A stretch of DNA of 64,000 nucleotides from Ahaetulla prasina. Taxonomy: Eukaryota; Chordata; Lepidosauria; Squamata; Colubridae. The DNA lies in assembly GCF_028640845.1 (NCBI RefSeq), contig NC_080546.1:35347520-35411519 (forward strand), written 5' to 3'. The notes under the pieces are model-generated. The model did not search any database, was not told the origin of the DNA, and saw only the letters and a list, made by a program, of their open reading frames with translations. Below are positions 9,988 through 23,000 of this stretch, piece by piece. Each line of letters opens with the position of its first letter. Positions within the stretch are counted from its first letter, which is position 1. Position numbers and translations under genes: made by a program.

Positions 9988-11330
9988 CTCACCTAGGTCA
10001 TCTTGTCTTCGCCATCTCCCGGTGTGTCCGGCATCCTCTCTGGTTACTGGCTTGAGCGCTTATCTAGACCAGCTCATCTTCACTGTCTTCCAGTACATCT
10101 GGAGCACCCTCTGGTCCAGGGGTGTCAAACTCAAGGCCCAGGGGCCGGATTCAGCCCACGGGGTGCTTAGATCTGGCCCATGGGCCTCCCTGGAAGCAAC
10201 AAATGACCAGCCCGTGGTGCCTCTGCCAGTAAAACAGAGCTCCCTCCCTCCTGGCAGAGGGTTGCAGGAGGTCGTCAGAACTGAAAACGGAGCTCAGGAG
10301 CTCATTTTCACTGGCAGAGCACTCAGGTCACCACAGGCACCCCTAACACGAGTGACATCAAACTGACCATGCCCCACCGTCCCCCCAACCCTGATGCAGC
10401 CCTGAATGAAATTGAATTTGACACCCCTGCTCTGGTCACTGTTCCCCCTCACTTGATCGTTTCCACTGCCTGTGTGTTTGGAGCCCTATCTAGTCACTGG
10501 CTCGTCCACTCACCCAGATCAATTTCTCTCCTCCATCTGCTGGTGCATTTGTCACCCCCTCTATTCACTAGCTTCCCCACTCACCTATATCATTCTCTAT
10601 CTGCTTGTGGATCTGGTGCCCCCTCTTATCACTGCTCACCCACTCACATTATCAGCTCTTCTCCAATGTCTCCTGGTGCGTTCTGGTTCCACACTTCTAC
10701 TGTGTCTGGCACATCTTCTGGTCACTGATTCACCCACTCACCTGGATCAGCTCATTTCTGCCATTTTCTGTGCTTCTAGGATTCTCTCTGCTCACTGGCT
10801 GATCCACTCACCTTAATCAGTTTCTATCAATCAACAGATCTGTGTCTGGACACTACTCCTGGTCACTGACATACCCACTTACCTAGATTACCTTGTATTA
10901 GCTATCTCTGGCTCACTCGTTCACCCACTTACCTCAGCTCATCTCCGCCTGCCAGTGCATCTGGTACTCCTTGTTGTCACTGCCTCATACACTCACCTGG
11001 ATCAGCTCATTTTTGAAGATCTGCCAGTCCATCTGGTGCTTCTTCTATTCAGTGTCTTGCCCGTTCATCTGGATCAGCTCATGTCCATTTTCTGCTTCTG
11101 AAATTGATGGCCCCTCTGCTCACTGCCTCGCCCACTCACCTAGATCAGCTTGTCTCCATTCTCTCCTGGTACGTCTTGCAGCCCATCTTTTCACTGGTTC
11201 ACCACTCTCCGAGATCAGCTCATCTCCCCCTGCCAGTACATCTGATACCTCCTATTGTCTCTACCTCACCCAATCACCTGGATTAGCTTCTCTCCACCAT
11301 CTACTATGCTTCTGGTGCCCCCTTTGATCA
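9988..11330. repeat. Left edge of the tandem array: diverged ~69-bp monomers
   Basis: Recognisable monomers carry variants of TCTGGTCACTGGCTC, CCACTCACCTGGATCAGCTC and CAGTGCATCTGGTGCC, but neighbours differ from each other and show no A-B-C order. The outermost unit carries CTCACTCACCTAGGTCATC at ~9988-10004. Edge divergence is expected when unequal exchange homogenises only the interior. This segment likely preserves the ancestral single-monomer state. A hAT MITE sits inside it at 10117-10429. Confidence 0.88.
10117..10429. mobile_element. hAT MITE, 313 bp, inserted in an edge monomer
   Basis: Ends are CAGGGGTGTCAAACTCAA and ...TTTGACACCCCTG. The target duplication CTCTGGTC is exact (10109-10116 and 10430-10437) and belongs to the satellite monomer motif CTCTGGTCACTG. 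The insertion therefore went into a pre-existing monomer. It contains GGCCCA/GGCCGG-type subterminal repeats and has no transposase. Confidence 0.95.
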
Positions 11331-14300
11331 TTGGCTCGTCCACTCACCTGATCATCTCATCTCTGCTGAATGCCGTGCATCTGCTGCCATCCCTGGTCAC
11401 TGGCTCACCCACTCACCAAGATCAGCTCATCTTCCCCAGCCATTGCATCCGGTGCCTCCTGTTCTCCTGCCAAATCCACTCACTTGAATAACCTCATTAC
11501 TAACATTTTCTGTGCTTCTGGTAGCCTCTCTGGTCACCGGATCGTCCACTTACCTGAATCAGCTCATCTTCCCCTGCCATTACATCGGGTAGCTCCTGTT
11601 GTCGCTGCCTCATCCACTCACCTGGATCACCACATTACTTCCATTTTCTGTGCGTTCTGGTGTCCTCTCTGGTTACTGGCTCGTCCGCTGACCTGATCAT
11701 CTCATCTCTGCTGTATGCCGTGCATCTGCTGCCATCTTTGGTCACTGGCTCGCCCACTCACCTGGATCAGCTCATCTTCCTCTGCCATTGCATCCGGTGC
11801 CTCCTGTTGTCGCTGCCTCATCCACTCACCTGGATCACCTCATTACATCCATTTTCTGTGCTTCTGGTGTCCTCTCTGGTCACTGGCCCGTCCACTCACC
11901 TAATCATCTCATCTCTGCTGTATGCCGTGCATCTGCTGCCATCCCTGGTCACTGGCTCTCCCACTCACCTGGATCAGCTCATCTTCCCCTTCCATTGCAG
12001 CCGGTGCCTCCTGTTGTCGCTGCCTCATCCACTCACCTGGATCACCTCATTACTTCCATTTTCTGTGCTTCTGGTGTCCTCTCTGGTCTCTGGCTCTTCC
12101 ACTTACCTGAATCAGCTCATCTTCCCCTGCCTTTGCACCTGGTAGCTACTGTTCTGCCTGCCTCATCTACTCACCTTGATCACCTCATTTCTTTCATTTT
12201 CTGTGCTTCTAGTGTCCTCTTTGGTCACCGGCTCGTCCATTTACCTGAATCAGCTCATCTTTCCCTGCCTTTGCATCCGGTGCCTCCTGTTGTCGCTGCA
12301 TGATCTACTCACCTGGATCACCTCATTACTTCCATTTTCTGTGCTTCTAGTGTCTTCTCTGATCACCGGCTCATCCACTTACCTGAATCAGCTCATCTTC
12401 CTCTGCCTTTGCATCTGGTAGCTCCTGTTCTGCCTGCCTCATCTACTCACCTGGATCACCTCATTTCTGTCATTTTCTGTGCTTCTGGTGTCCTCTCTGG
12501 TCACTGGCCCGTCCACTCACCTGAATCAGCTCACCTTCCTCTGCCGTTGCATCCGGTGCCTCCTGTTGTCGCTGCCTCATCCACTCACCTGGATCAACAA
12601 ATTTCTGCCATTTTCTGTGCTTCTGGTGTCCTCTCTGGTCACTGGGTTGTCCACTCATCTGATCATCTCATCTCTGCTGTATGCCGTGCATCTGCTGCCA
12701 TCTCTGGCTCGTCCACGCACCTGATCATCTCATCTCTGCTGTATGCCGTGAATCTGCTGCCATCTTTGGTCACTGGCTCGTCCACTCACCTGGATCAGCT
12801 CATCTGCCCCTGCCCTTGCATCTGGTACCTCTTCTTCTCACTGCCTCATCCACTCACCTGGATCATCTCATGACTTCCATTTTCTGTGCTTCTGGTGTCC
12901 TCTCTGGTCACTGGCTTGTCCACTCACCTGGATCAGCTCATCTTCCCCTGCTGTTGTATCCGATGCCTCCTGTTCTCGCTGCCTCATCCACTCACCTGGA
13001 CCACCTCATTACTTCCATTTTCTGTGCTTCTGGTGTCTTCTCTGGTCACCGGCTCATCTACTTACCTGAATCAGCTGATCTTCCCCTGCCATTGCATGTG
13101 GTAGCTCCTGTTGTCGCTGCCTCATCCACTCACCTGGATCACCTCATTACTGCCATTTTCTGTGCTTCTGGTGTCCTGTCTGGTCACTGGCCCGTCCACT
13201 CACGTGATCATCTCATCTCTTCTGTATGCCGTGCATCTGCTGCCATCTCTGGTCACGGGTTCACCCACTCACCTGGATCAGCTCATCTTCCCCTGCCGTT
13301 GTATCCAGTGCCTCCTCTTGTCGCTGCCTCACCCACTCACCTGGATCACCTAATTTCTGCCATTTTCTGTGCTTCTGGTGTCCTATCTGGTCACTGGCTT
13401 GTCCACTCATCTGATCATCTCATCTCTGCTTTTTGCCGTGCATCTGCTGCCATCTCTGGCTCGTCCACTCACCTGATCATCTCATCACTGCTGTATGCCG
13501 TGAATCTGCTGCCATCTTTGGTCACTGGCTCTTCCACTTACCTGAACCAGCTCATCTTCCCCTACCCGTGCATCTGGTACCTCTTCTTTTCACTGCCTCA
13601 TCCACTCACCTGGATCACCTCACTACTTCCATTTTCTGCGCTTCTGGTGTCTTCTCTGGTTACCAACTCGTCCACTTACCTGAATCAGCTCATCTTCCTC
13701 TGCCATTGCGTCCGGTGCCTCCTGTTGTCGCTGCCTCATCCACTCACCTGGATCAATACATTACTTCAATTTTCTGTGCTTCTCGTGTCCTCTCTGGTCA
13801 CTGGCTCGTCCACTCACCTGATCATCTCATCTCTGCTGTATGCCGTGAATCTGCTGCCATCTCTGGTCACGGGTTCACCCACTCACCTGGATCAGCTCAT
13901 CTTCCCCTGCCGTTGTATCCGGTGCCTTCTGTTGTCGCTGCCTCATCCACTCACCTGGATCACCTTATTATTTCCATTTTCTGTGCTTCTGGTGTCCTCG
14001 CAGGTCACTGGCTCCTCCATTTACCTGAATCAGCTCATCTTCCCCTGCCGTTGCATCTGGTGCCTCCTGTTGTCGCTGCCTCATCCACTCACCTGGATCA
14101 CCTCATTACTTCCATTTTCTATTCTTCTGGTGACCTCTCTGGTCACTGGCCCGTCCACTCACCTGATTATCTCATCTCTTCTGTATGCCGTGCATTGCTG
14201 CCATCTCTGGTCACGGGCCCACCCACTCACCTGGATCAGCTCATCTTCCCCTGCCGTTGTATCCGGTGCCTCCTGTTGTCGCTGCCTCATCCACTCACCT

Positions 14301-17300
14301 GGATCACCTCATTACTTCCATTTTCTATTCTTCTGGTGACCTCTCTGGTCACTGGCTTGTCCACTCACCTGATCTCATCTCATCTCTGCTGTATGCCGTG
14401 CATCTGCTGCCATCTCTGGTCACCGGCTCGTCCACTCACCTGGATCAGCTCATTTTCCCCTGCCCTTGCATCTCGTACCTCTTCTTCTCACTGCCTCATC
14501 CACTCACCTGGATCATCTCATGACTTCCATTTTCTGTGCTTCTGGTGTCCTCTCTGGTCACTGGCTTGTCCACTCACCTGGATCTGCTCATCTTCCCCTG
14601 CCATTGCATGTGGTAGCTCCTGTTGTCGCTGCCTCATCCACTCACCTGGATCACCTAATTTCTGCCATTTTCTGTACTTCTGGTGTCCTGTCTGGTCACT
14701 GGCCCATCTACTCACCTGATCATCTCATCTTCCCCTGCCATTGCATGTGGTAGCTCCTGTTGTCGCTGCCTCATCCACTCACCTGGATCACCTCATTACT
14801 GCCATTTTCTGTGCTTCTGGTGTCCTGCCTGGTCACTGGCCCGTCCACTCACCTGATCATCTCATCTCTTCGGTATGCTGTGCATCTGCTGCCATCTCTG
14901 GTCACTGGCTCACACACTCACCTGGATCAGCTCATCTTCCCCTGCCGTTGTATCCGGTGCCTTCTGTTGTCGCTGCCTCATCCACTCACCTGGATCACCT
15001 CATTATTTCCATTTTCTGTGCTTCTGGTGTCCTCGCAGGTCACTGGCTCCTCCATTTACCTGAATCAGCTCATCTTCCCCTGCCTTTGCATCCGGTGTCT
15101 CCTGTTGTTGCTGCCTCATCCACTCACCTGGATCACCTCATTACTGCCATTTTCTGTGCTTCTGGTGTCCTGCCTGGTCACTGGCCCGTCCACTCACCTA
15201 ATCATCTCATCTCGTCTGTATGCCGTGCATCTGCTGCCATCTCTGCTCACTGGTTCACCCACTCACTTGGATCACCTCACTACTTCCATTTTCTGCGCTT
15301 CTGGTGACCTCTCTGGTCACTGTCCCCTCCACTCACCTGATCATCTCGTCTCTTCTTTATGCCGTGCATTGCTGCCATCTCTGGTCACGGGCTACCCCAC
15401 TCACCTGGATCAGCTCATCATCCCCTGCCGTTATATCCGGTGCCTCCTGTTGTCGCTGCCTCATTTACTCACCTGGATCACCTAATTTCTGCCATTTTCT
15501 GTGCTTCTGGTGTCCTCTCTGGTCACTAGCCCGTCCACTCACCTGATCATCTCATCTTCCCCTGCCATTGCATGTGGTAGCTCCTGTTGTCGCTGCCTCA
15601 TCCACTCACCTGGATCACCTCATTACTGCCATTTTCTGTGCTTCTGGTGTCCTGCCTGGTCACTGGCCCGTCCACTCACCTGATCATCTCATCTCTTCTG
15701 TATGCCGTGCATCTGCTGCCATCTCTGGTCACTGGCTCACCCACTCACCTGGATCAGCTGATCTTCCCCTACCGTTGTATCCGGTGCCTTCTGTTGTCGC
15801 TGCCTCATCCACTCACCTGGATCACCTCATTATTTCCATTTTCTGTGCTTCTGGTGTCCTCTGTAGTCACTGGCTCGTCCCTCACCTGATCATGTCATTT
15901 CTGCTGTATGCCGTACATCTGCTGCCATCTCTGCTCACTGGTTCACCCACTCACTTGGATCAGCTCATCTTCCCCTGCCGTTGTATCCGGTGCCTCCTGT
16001 TGTCGCTGCCTCATTCACTCACCTGGATCACCTCATTACTTCCATTTTCTGTGCTTCTGGTGTCCTCTCTGGTCACTGGCTATTCCGCTTACCTGATCAG
16101 CTCATCTTCCCCTGCCCGTGCATCTGGTGCCTCCTGTTGTCGCTGCCTCATCCACTCACCTGGATCACATCACTACTTCCATTTTCTGCGCTTCTGGTGT
16201 CTTCTCTGGTTACCGGCTCGTCCACTTACCTGAATCAGCTCATCTTCCTCTGCCATTGCGTCCGGTGCCTCCTGTTGTCGCTGCCTCATCCACTCACCTG
16301 GATCACCTCATTACTGCCATTTTCTGTGCTTCTGGTGTCCTCTCTGGTTACTGGCTTGCCCACTCATCTGATCATCTCATCTTCCCCTGCCCGTGCATCT
16401 GGTGCCTCCTGTTGTCGCTGCCTCATCCACTCACCTGGATCATCTCATCTTCCCCTGCCATTGTATCCGGTGCCTTCTGTTGTCGCTGCCTCATCCACTC
16501 ACCTGATCATCTCATCTCTGGTGTATGCCGTGCATCTGCTGCCATCTCTGGCTTGTCCACTCACCCGGATCAGCTAATCTTCACCTGCCAGAGCATCTGG
16601 TGCCTCCTGTTGTCGCTGCATGATCTACTCACCTGGATCACCTCATTACTTCCATTTTCTGTGCTTCTGGTGTCTTCTCTGGTCACCAGCTCATCCACCT
16701 ACCTGAATCAGCTCATCTTCCCCTGCCCGTGCATCTGGTGCCTCCTGTTGTCGCTGCCTCATCCACTCACCTGGATCACCTCATTACTGCCATTTTCTGT
16801 GCTTCTGGTGTCCTGCCTGGTCACTGGCTTGCCCACTCATCTGATCATCTCATCTCTGCTGTATGCCGTGCATCTGCTGCCATCTCTGGCTTGTCCACTC
16901 ACCCGGATCAGCTAATCTTCACCTGCCAGAGCATCTGGTGCCTCCTGTTGTCGCTGCATGATCTACTCACCTGGATCACCTCATTACTTCCATTTTCTGT
17001 GCTTCTGGTGTCTTCTCTGGTCACCAGCTCATCCACTTACCTGAATCAGCTCATCTTCCTCTGCCCTTACATCTGGTAGCTCCTGTTGTCGCTGCCTCAT
17101 CCACTCACCTGGATCACCTAATTTCTGCCATTTTCTGTGCTTCTGGTGTCCTGTCTGGTCAATGGCCCGTCCACTCACCTGATCATCTCATCTTCCCCTG
17201 CCATTGCATGTGGTAGCTCCTGTTGTCGCTGCCTCATCCACTCACCTGGATCACCTCATTACTGCCATTTTCTGTGCTTCTGGTGTCCTGTCTGGTCACT

Positions 17301-19469
17301 GGCCCGTCCACTCACCTAATCATCTCATCTCTTCTGTATGCCGTGCATCTGCTGCCATCTCTGGTCACGGGCTCACCAACTCACCTGGATCAGCTCATCT
17401 TCCCCTGCCGTTGTATCCGGTGCCTTCTGTTGTCGCTGCCTCATCCACTCACCTGGATCACCTCATTATTTCCATTTTCTGTGCTTCTGGTGTCCTGTCT
17501 GGTCACTGGCTCCTCCACTCACCTGATCAGCTCATCTTCCCCTGCCGTTGCATCTGGTGCCTCCTGTTGTCGCTGCCTCATCCACTCACCTGGATCGCCT
17601 CATTACTTCCATTTTCTGTGCTTCTGGTGTCCTCTCTGGTCACTGGCTTGCCCACTCACCTGATCATCTCATCTCTTCTGTATGCCGTGCATTGCTGCCA
17701 TCTCTGGTCACTGGCTCACCCACTCACCTGATCAGCTCATCTTCCCCTGCCGTTGTATCCGGTGCCTTCTGTTGTCGCTGCCTCATCCACTCACCTGGAT
17801 CACCTCATTATTTCCATTTTCTGTGCTTCTGGTGTCCTCGCAGGTCACTGGCTCCTCCATTTACCTGAACCAGCTCATCTTCCCCTGCCGTTGCATCTGG
17901 TGCCTCCTGTTGTCGCTGCCTCATCCACTCACCTGATCACCTCATTATTTCCATTTTCTGTGCTTCTGGTGTCCTGCCTGGTCACTGGCTTGCCCACTCA
18001 CCTGATCATCTCATCTCTGCTGTATGCCGTGCATTGCTGCCATCTCTGGTCACTGGCTATTCCGCTTACCTGAACCAGCTCATCCACTCACCTGATCATC
18101 TCATCTTCCCCTGCCATTGCATCTGGTGCCTCCTGTTGTCGCTGCCTCATCCACTCACCTGGATCAGCTCATCTTCCTCTGCCATTTTCTGTGCTTCTGG
18201 TGTCCTGTCTGGTCACTGGCCCGTCCACTCACCTGATCATCTCATCTTCCCCTGCCATTGCATGTGGTAGCTCCTGTTGTCGCTGCCTCATCCACTCACC
18301 TGGATCACCTCATTACTGCCATTTTCTGTGCTTCTGGTGTCCTCTCTGGTCACTGGCTCATCCACTCACCTGATCATCTCATCTCTTCTTTATGCCGTGC
18401 ATCTGCTGCCATCTCTGGTCACTGGCTCACCACTCACCTGGATCAGCTCATCTTCCCCTGCCATTGCATCCGGTGCCTCTGTTGTCGCTGCCTCATCCAC
18501 TCACCTGGATCACCTCATTATTTCCATTTTCTGCTTCTGGTGTCTTCTCTGGTCACTGGCCCTCCACTCACCTGAATCAGCTCATCTTCCCCTGCCGTTG
18601 CATCTGGTGCCTCTGTTGTCGCTGCCTCATCCACTCACCTGGATCACCTCATTACTTCCATTTTCTGTGCTTCTGGTGTCCTCTCTGGTCACTGGCCTCC
18701 ACTCACCTGATCATCTCATCTCTTCTGTATGCCGTGCATTGCTGCCATCTCTGGTCACTGGCTCACCACTCACCTGGATCAGCTCATCTTCCCCTGCCGT
18801 TGTATCCGGTGCCTCTGTTGTCGCTGCCTCATCCACTCACCTGGATCCTCATTACTTCCATTTTCTGCTTCTGGTGTCCTGTCTGGTCACTGGCCCTCCA
18901 CTCACCTGATCACCTCATTACTTCCATTTTCTGCTTCTGGTGTCCTGTCTGGTCACTGCCTCATCCACTCACCTGAATCAGCTCATCTTCCCCTGCCATT
19001 GTATCCGTGCCTCCTGTTGTCGCTGCCTCATCCACTCACCTGGATCACCTCATTCTGCCATTTTCTGTGCTTCTGGTGTCCTGTCTGGTCACTGGCTCCA
19101 CTCACCTGATCATCTCATCTTCCCCTGCCATTGCATCTGGTGCTCCTGTTGTCGCTGCTCATCCACTCACCTGATCACCTCATTACTGCCATTTTCTGCT
19201 TCTGGTGCCTCCTGTTGTCGCTGCATGATCTACTCACCTGATCATCTCATCTCTTCCATTTTCTGTGCTTCTGGTGTCTCTCTGGTCACCAGCTCATCCA
19301 CTCACCTGGATCAGCTCATCTTCCTCTGCCTTGCATCTGGTGCCTCCTGTTGTCGCTGCCTCATCCACTCACCTGGATCACCTAATTTCTGCCATTTTCT
19401 GTACTTCTGGTGTCCTGTCTGGTCACTGGCCTCCACTCACTTGATCATCTCATCTTCCCCTGCCATTGC

Positions 19470-20030
19470 ATGTGGTAGCTCCTGTTGTCGCTGCCTCATC
19501 CACTCACCTGGATCAACTCATTACTTCCATTTTCTGTGCTTCTGGTGTCCTGCCTGGTCACTGGCCGTCCACTCACCTAATCATCTCATCTCTTCTGTAT
19601 GCCGTGCATCTGCTGCCATCTCTGGTCACTGGCTCACACACTCACCTGGATCAACTCATTACTTCCATTTTCTGTGCTTCTGGTGTCCTGCCTGGTCACT
19701 GGCCGTCCACTCACCTAATCATCTCATCTCTGCTGTATGCCGTGCATCTTCTGCCATCTTTGGTCACTGGCTCGTCCACTCACCTGGATCAGCTCATTTT
19801 CCCCTGCCCGTGCATCTGGTACTTCTTCTCACTGCCTCATCCACTCACCTGGATCATCTCATGACTTCCATTTTCTGTGCTTCTGGTGTCCTCTCTGGTC
19901 ACTGGCTTGTCCACTCACCTGGATCAGCTCATCTTCCCCTGCTGTTGTATCCGGTGCCTCCTGTTCTCGCTGCCTCATCCACTTACCTGGACCACCTCAT
20001 TACTTCCATTTTCTGTGCTTCTGGTGTCCT
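19470..20030. repeat. Array block duplicated at +3,435 bp
   Basis: This block, including the unusual single-base variants in GGCCGTCCACTCACCTAATC and CATCTGGTACTTCTTC, recurs at 22,905-23,465. Shared rare variants show a segmental duplication inside the array, beyond the 207-bp periodicity. Confidence 0.8.
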
Positions 20031-23000
20031 CGCAGGTCACTGGCTCCTCCATTTACCTGAATCAGCTCATCTTCCCCTGCCGTTGCATCTGGTGCCTCCT
20101 GTTGTCGCTGCCTCATCCACTCACCTGGATCGCCTCATTACTTCCATTTTCTGTGCTTCTGGTGTCCTGCATTGCTGCCATCTGTGGTCACGGGCTCACC
20201 AACTCACCTGGATCAGCTCATCTTCCCCTGCCGTTGTATCCGGTGCCTTCTGTTGTCGCTGCCTCATCCACTCACCTGGATCACCACACTACTTCCATTT
20301 TCTGCGCTTCTGGTGACCTCTCTGGTCACTGTCCCCTCCACTCACCTGATCATCTCGTCTCTTCTTTATGCCCTGCATTGCTGCCATCTCTGGTCACGGG
20401 CTCACCACTCACCTGATCAGCTCATCTTCCCCTGCCGTTGTATCCGGTGCCTCCTGTTGTCGCTGCCTCATCCACTCACCTGGATCACCTAATTTCTGCC
20501 ATTTTCTGTGCTTCTGGTGTCCTGTCTGGTCACTGGCCCGTCCACTCACCTGATCATCTCATCTTCCCCTGCCATTGCATGTGGTAGCTCCTGTTGTCGC
20601 TGCCTCATCCACTCACCTGGATCACCTCATTACTGCCATTTTCTGTGCTTCTGGTGTCCTCTCTGGTTACTGGCTTGCCCACTCATCTGATCATCTCATC
20701 TCTGCTGTATGCCGTGCATCTGCTGCCATCTCTGGCTTGTCCACTCACCCGGATCAGCTCATCTTCACCTGCCAGAGCATCTGGTGCCTCCTGTTGTCGC
20801 TGCATGATCTACTCACCTGGATCACCTCATTACTTCCATTTTCTGTGCTTCTGGTGTCTTCTCTGGTCACCAGCTCATCCACTTACCTGAATCAGCTCAT
20901 CTTCCTCTGCCCTTACATCTGGTAGCTCCTGTTGTCGCTGCCTCATCCACTCATCTGGATCACCTAATTTCTGCCATTTTCTGTGCTTCTGGTGTCCTGT
21001 CTGGTCACTGGCCCGTCCACTCACCTGATCATCTCATCTTCCCCTGCCATTGCATGTGGTAGCTCCTGTTGTCGCTGCCTCATCCACTCACCTGGATCAC
21101 CTCATTACTGCCATTTTCTGTGCTTCTCGTGTCCTGTCTGGTCACTGGCCCGTCCACTCACCTGATCATCTCATCTCTTCTGTATGCCGTGCATCTGCTG
21201 CCATCTCTGGTCACGGGCTCACCAACTCACCTGGATCACCTCATCTTCCCCTGCCATTGTATCCGGTGCCTTCTGTTGTCGCTGCCTCATCCACTCACCT
21301 GGATCACCTCATTATTTCCATTTTCTGTGCTTCTGGTGTCCTCGCAGGTCACTGGCTCCTCCACTTACCTGAATCAGCTCATCTTCCTCTGCCCTTACAT
21401 CTGGTAGCTCCTGTTGTCGCTGCCTCATCCACTCATCTGGATCACCTAATTTCTGCCATTTTCTGTGCTTCTGGTGTCCTGTCTGGTCAATGGCCCGTCC
21501 ACTCACCTGATCATCTAATCTTCCCCTGCCATTGCATGTGGTAGCTCCTGTTGTCGCTGCCTCATCCACTCACCTGGATCACCTCATTACTGCCATTTTC
21601 TGTGCTTCTGGTGTCCTGTCTGGTCACTGGCCCGTCCACTCACCTAATCATCTCATCTCTTCTGTATGCCGTGCATCTGCTGCCATCTCTGGTCACGGGC
21701 TCACCAACTCACCTGGATCAGCTCATCTTCCCCTGCCGTTGTATCCGGTGCCTTCTGTTGTCGCTGCCTCATCCACTCACCTGGATCACCTCATTATTTC
21801 CATTTTCTGTGCTTCTGGTGTCCTCGCAGGTCACTGGCTCCTCCATTTACCTGAATCAGCTCAACTTCCCCTGCCGTTGCATCTGGTGCCTCCTGTTGTC
21901 GCTGCCTCATCCACTCACCTGGATCGCCTCATTACTTCCATTTTCTGTGCTTCTGGTGTCCTCTCTGGTCACTGGCTTGCCCACTCACCTGATCATCTCA
22001 TCTCTTCTGTATGCCGTGCATTGCTGCCATCTGTGGTCATGGGCTCACCAACTCACCTGGATCAGCTCATCTTCCCCTGCCGTTGTATCCGGTGCCTTCT
22101 GTTGTCGCTGCCTCATCCACTCACCTGGATCACCACACTACTTCCATTTTCTGCGCTTCTGGTGACCTCTCTGGTCACTGTCCCCTCCACTCACCTGATC
22201 ATCTCGTCTCTTCTTTATGCCGTGCATTGCTGCCATCTCTGGTCACGGGCTACCCCACTCACCTGGATCAGCTCATCATCCCCTGCCGTTGTATCCGGTG
22301 CCTCCTGTTGTCGCTGCCTCATCCACTCACCTGGATCACCTAATTTCTGCCATTTTCTGTGCTTCTGGTGTCCTGTCTGGTCACTGGCCCGTCCACTCAT
22401 CTGATCATCTCATCTTCCCCTGCCATTGCATGTGGTAGCTCCTGTTGTCGCTGCCTCATCCACTCACCTGGATCACCTCATTACTGCCATTTTCTGTGCT
22501 TCTGGTGTCTTCTCTGGTTACTGACTTGCCCACTCATCTGATCATCTCATCTCTGCTGTATGCCGTGCATCGGCTGCCATCTCTGGCTTGTCCACTCACC
22601 CGGATCAGCTCATCTTCACCTGCCAGAGCATCTGGTGCCTCCTGTTGTCGCTGCATGATCTACTCACCTGGATCACCTCATTACTTCCATTTTCTGTGCT
22701 TCTGGTGTCTTCTCTGGTCACCAGCTCATCCACTTACCTGAATCAGCTCATCTTCCTCTGCCCTTACATCTGGTAGCTCCTGTTGTCGCTGCCTCATCCA
22801 CTCACCTGGATCACCTAATTTCTGCCATTTTCTGTACTTCTGGTGTCCTGTCTGGTCACTGGCCCGTCCACTCACCTGATCATCTCATCTTCCCCTGCCA
22901 TTGCATGTGGTAGCTCCTGTTGTCGCTGCCTCATCCACTCACCTGGATCAACTCATTACTTCCATTTTCTGTGCTTCTGGTGTCCTGCCTGGTCACTGGC

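Noticed and set aside
12681..14339. A 552-codon plus-strand open frame, and many others of 100-490 codons in the array
   Set aside because: They arise because the 207-bp unit is divisible by three and lacks stops in several plus frames. All three frames are open in overlapping places, register changes at each indel, and no domain or signal is visible.
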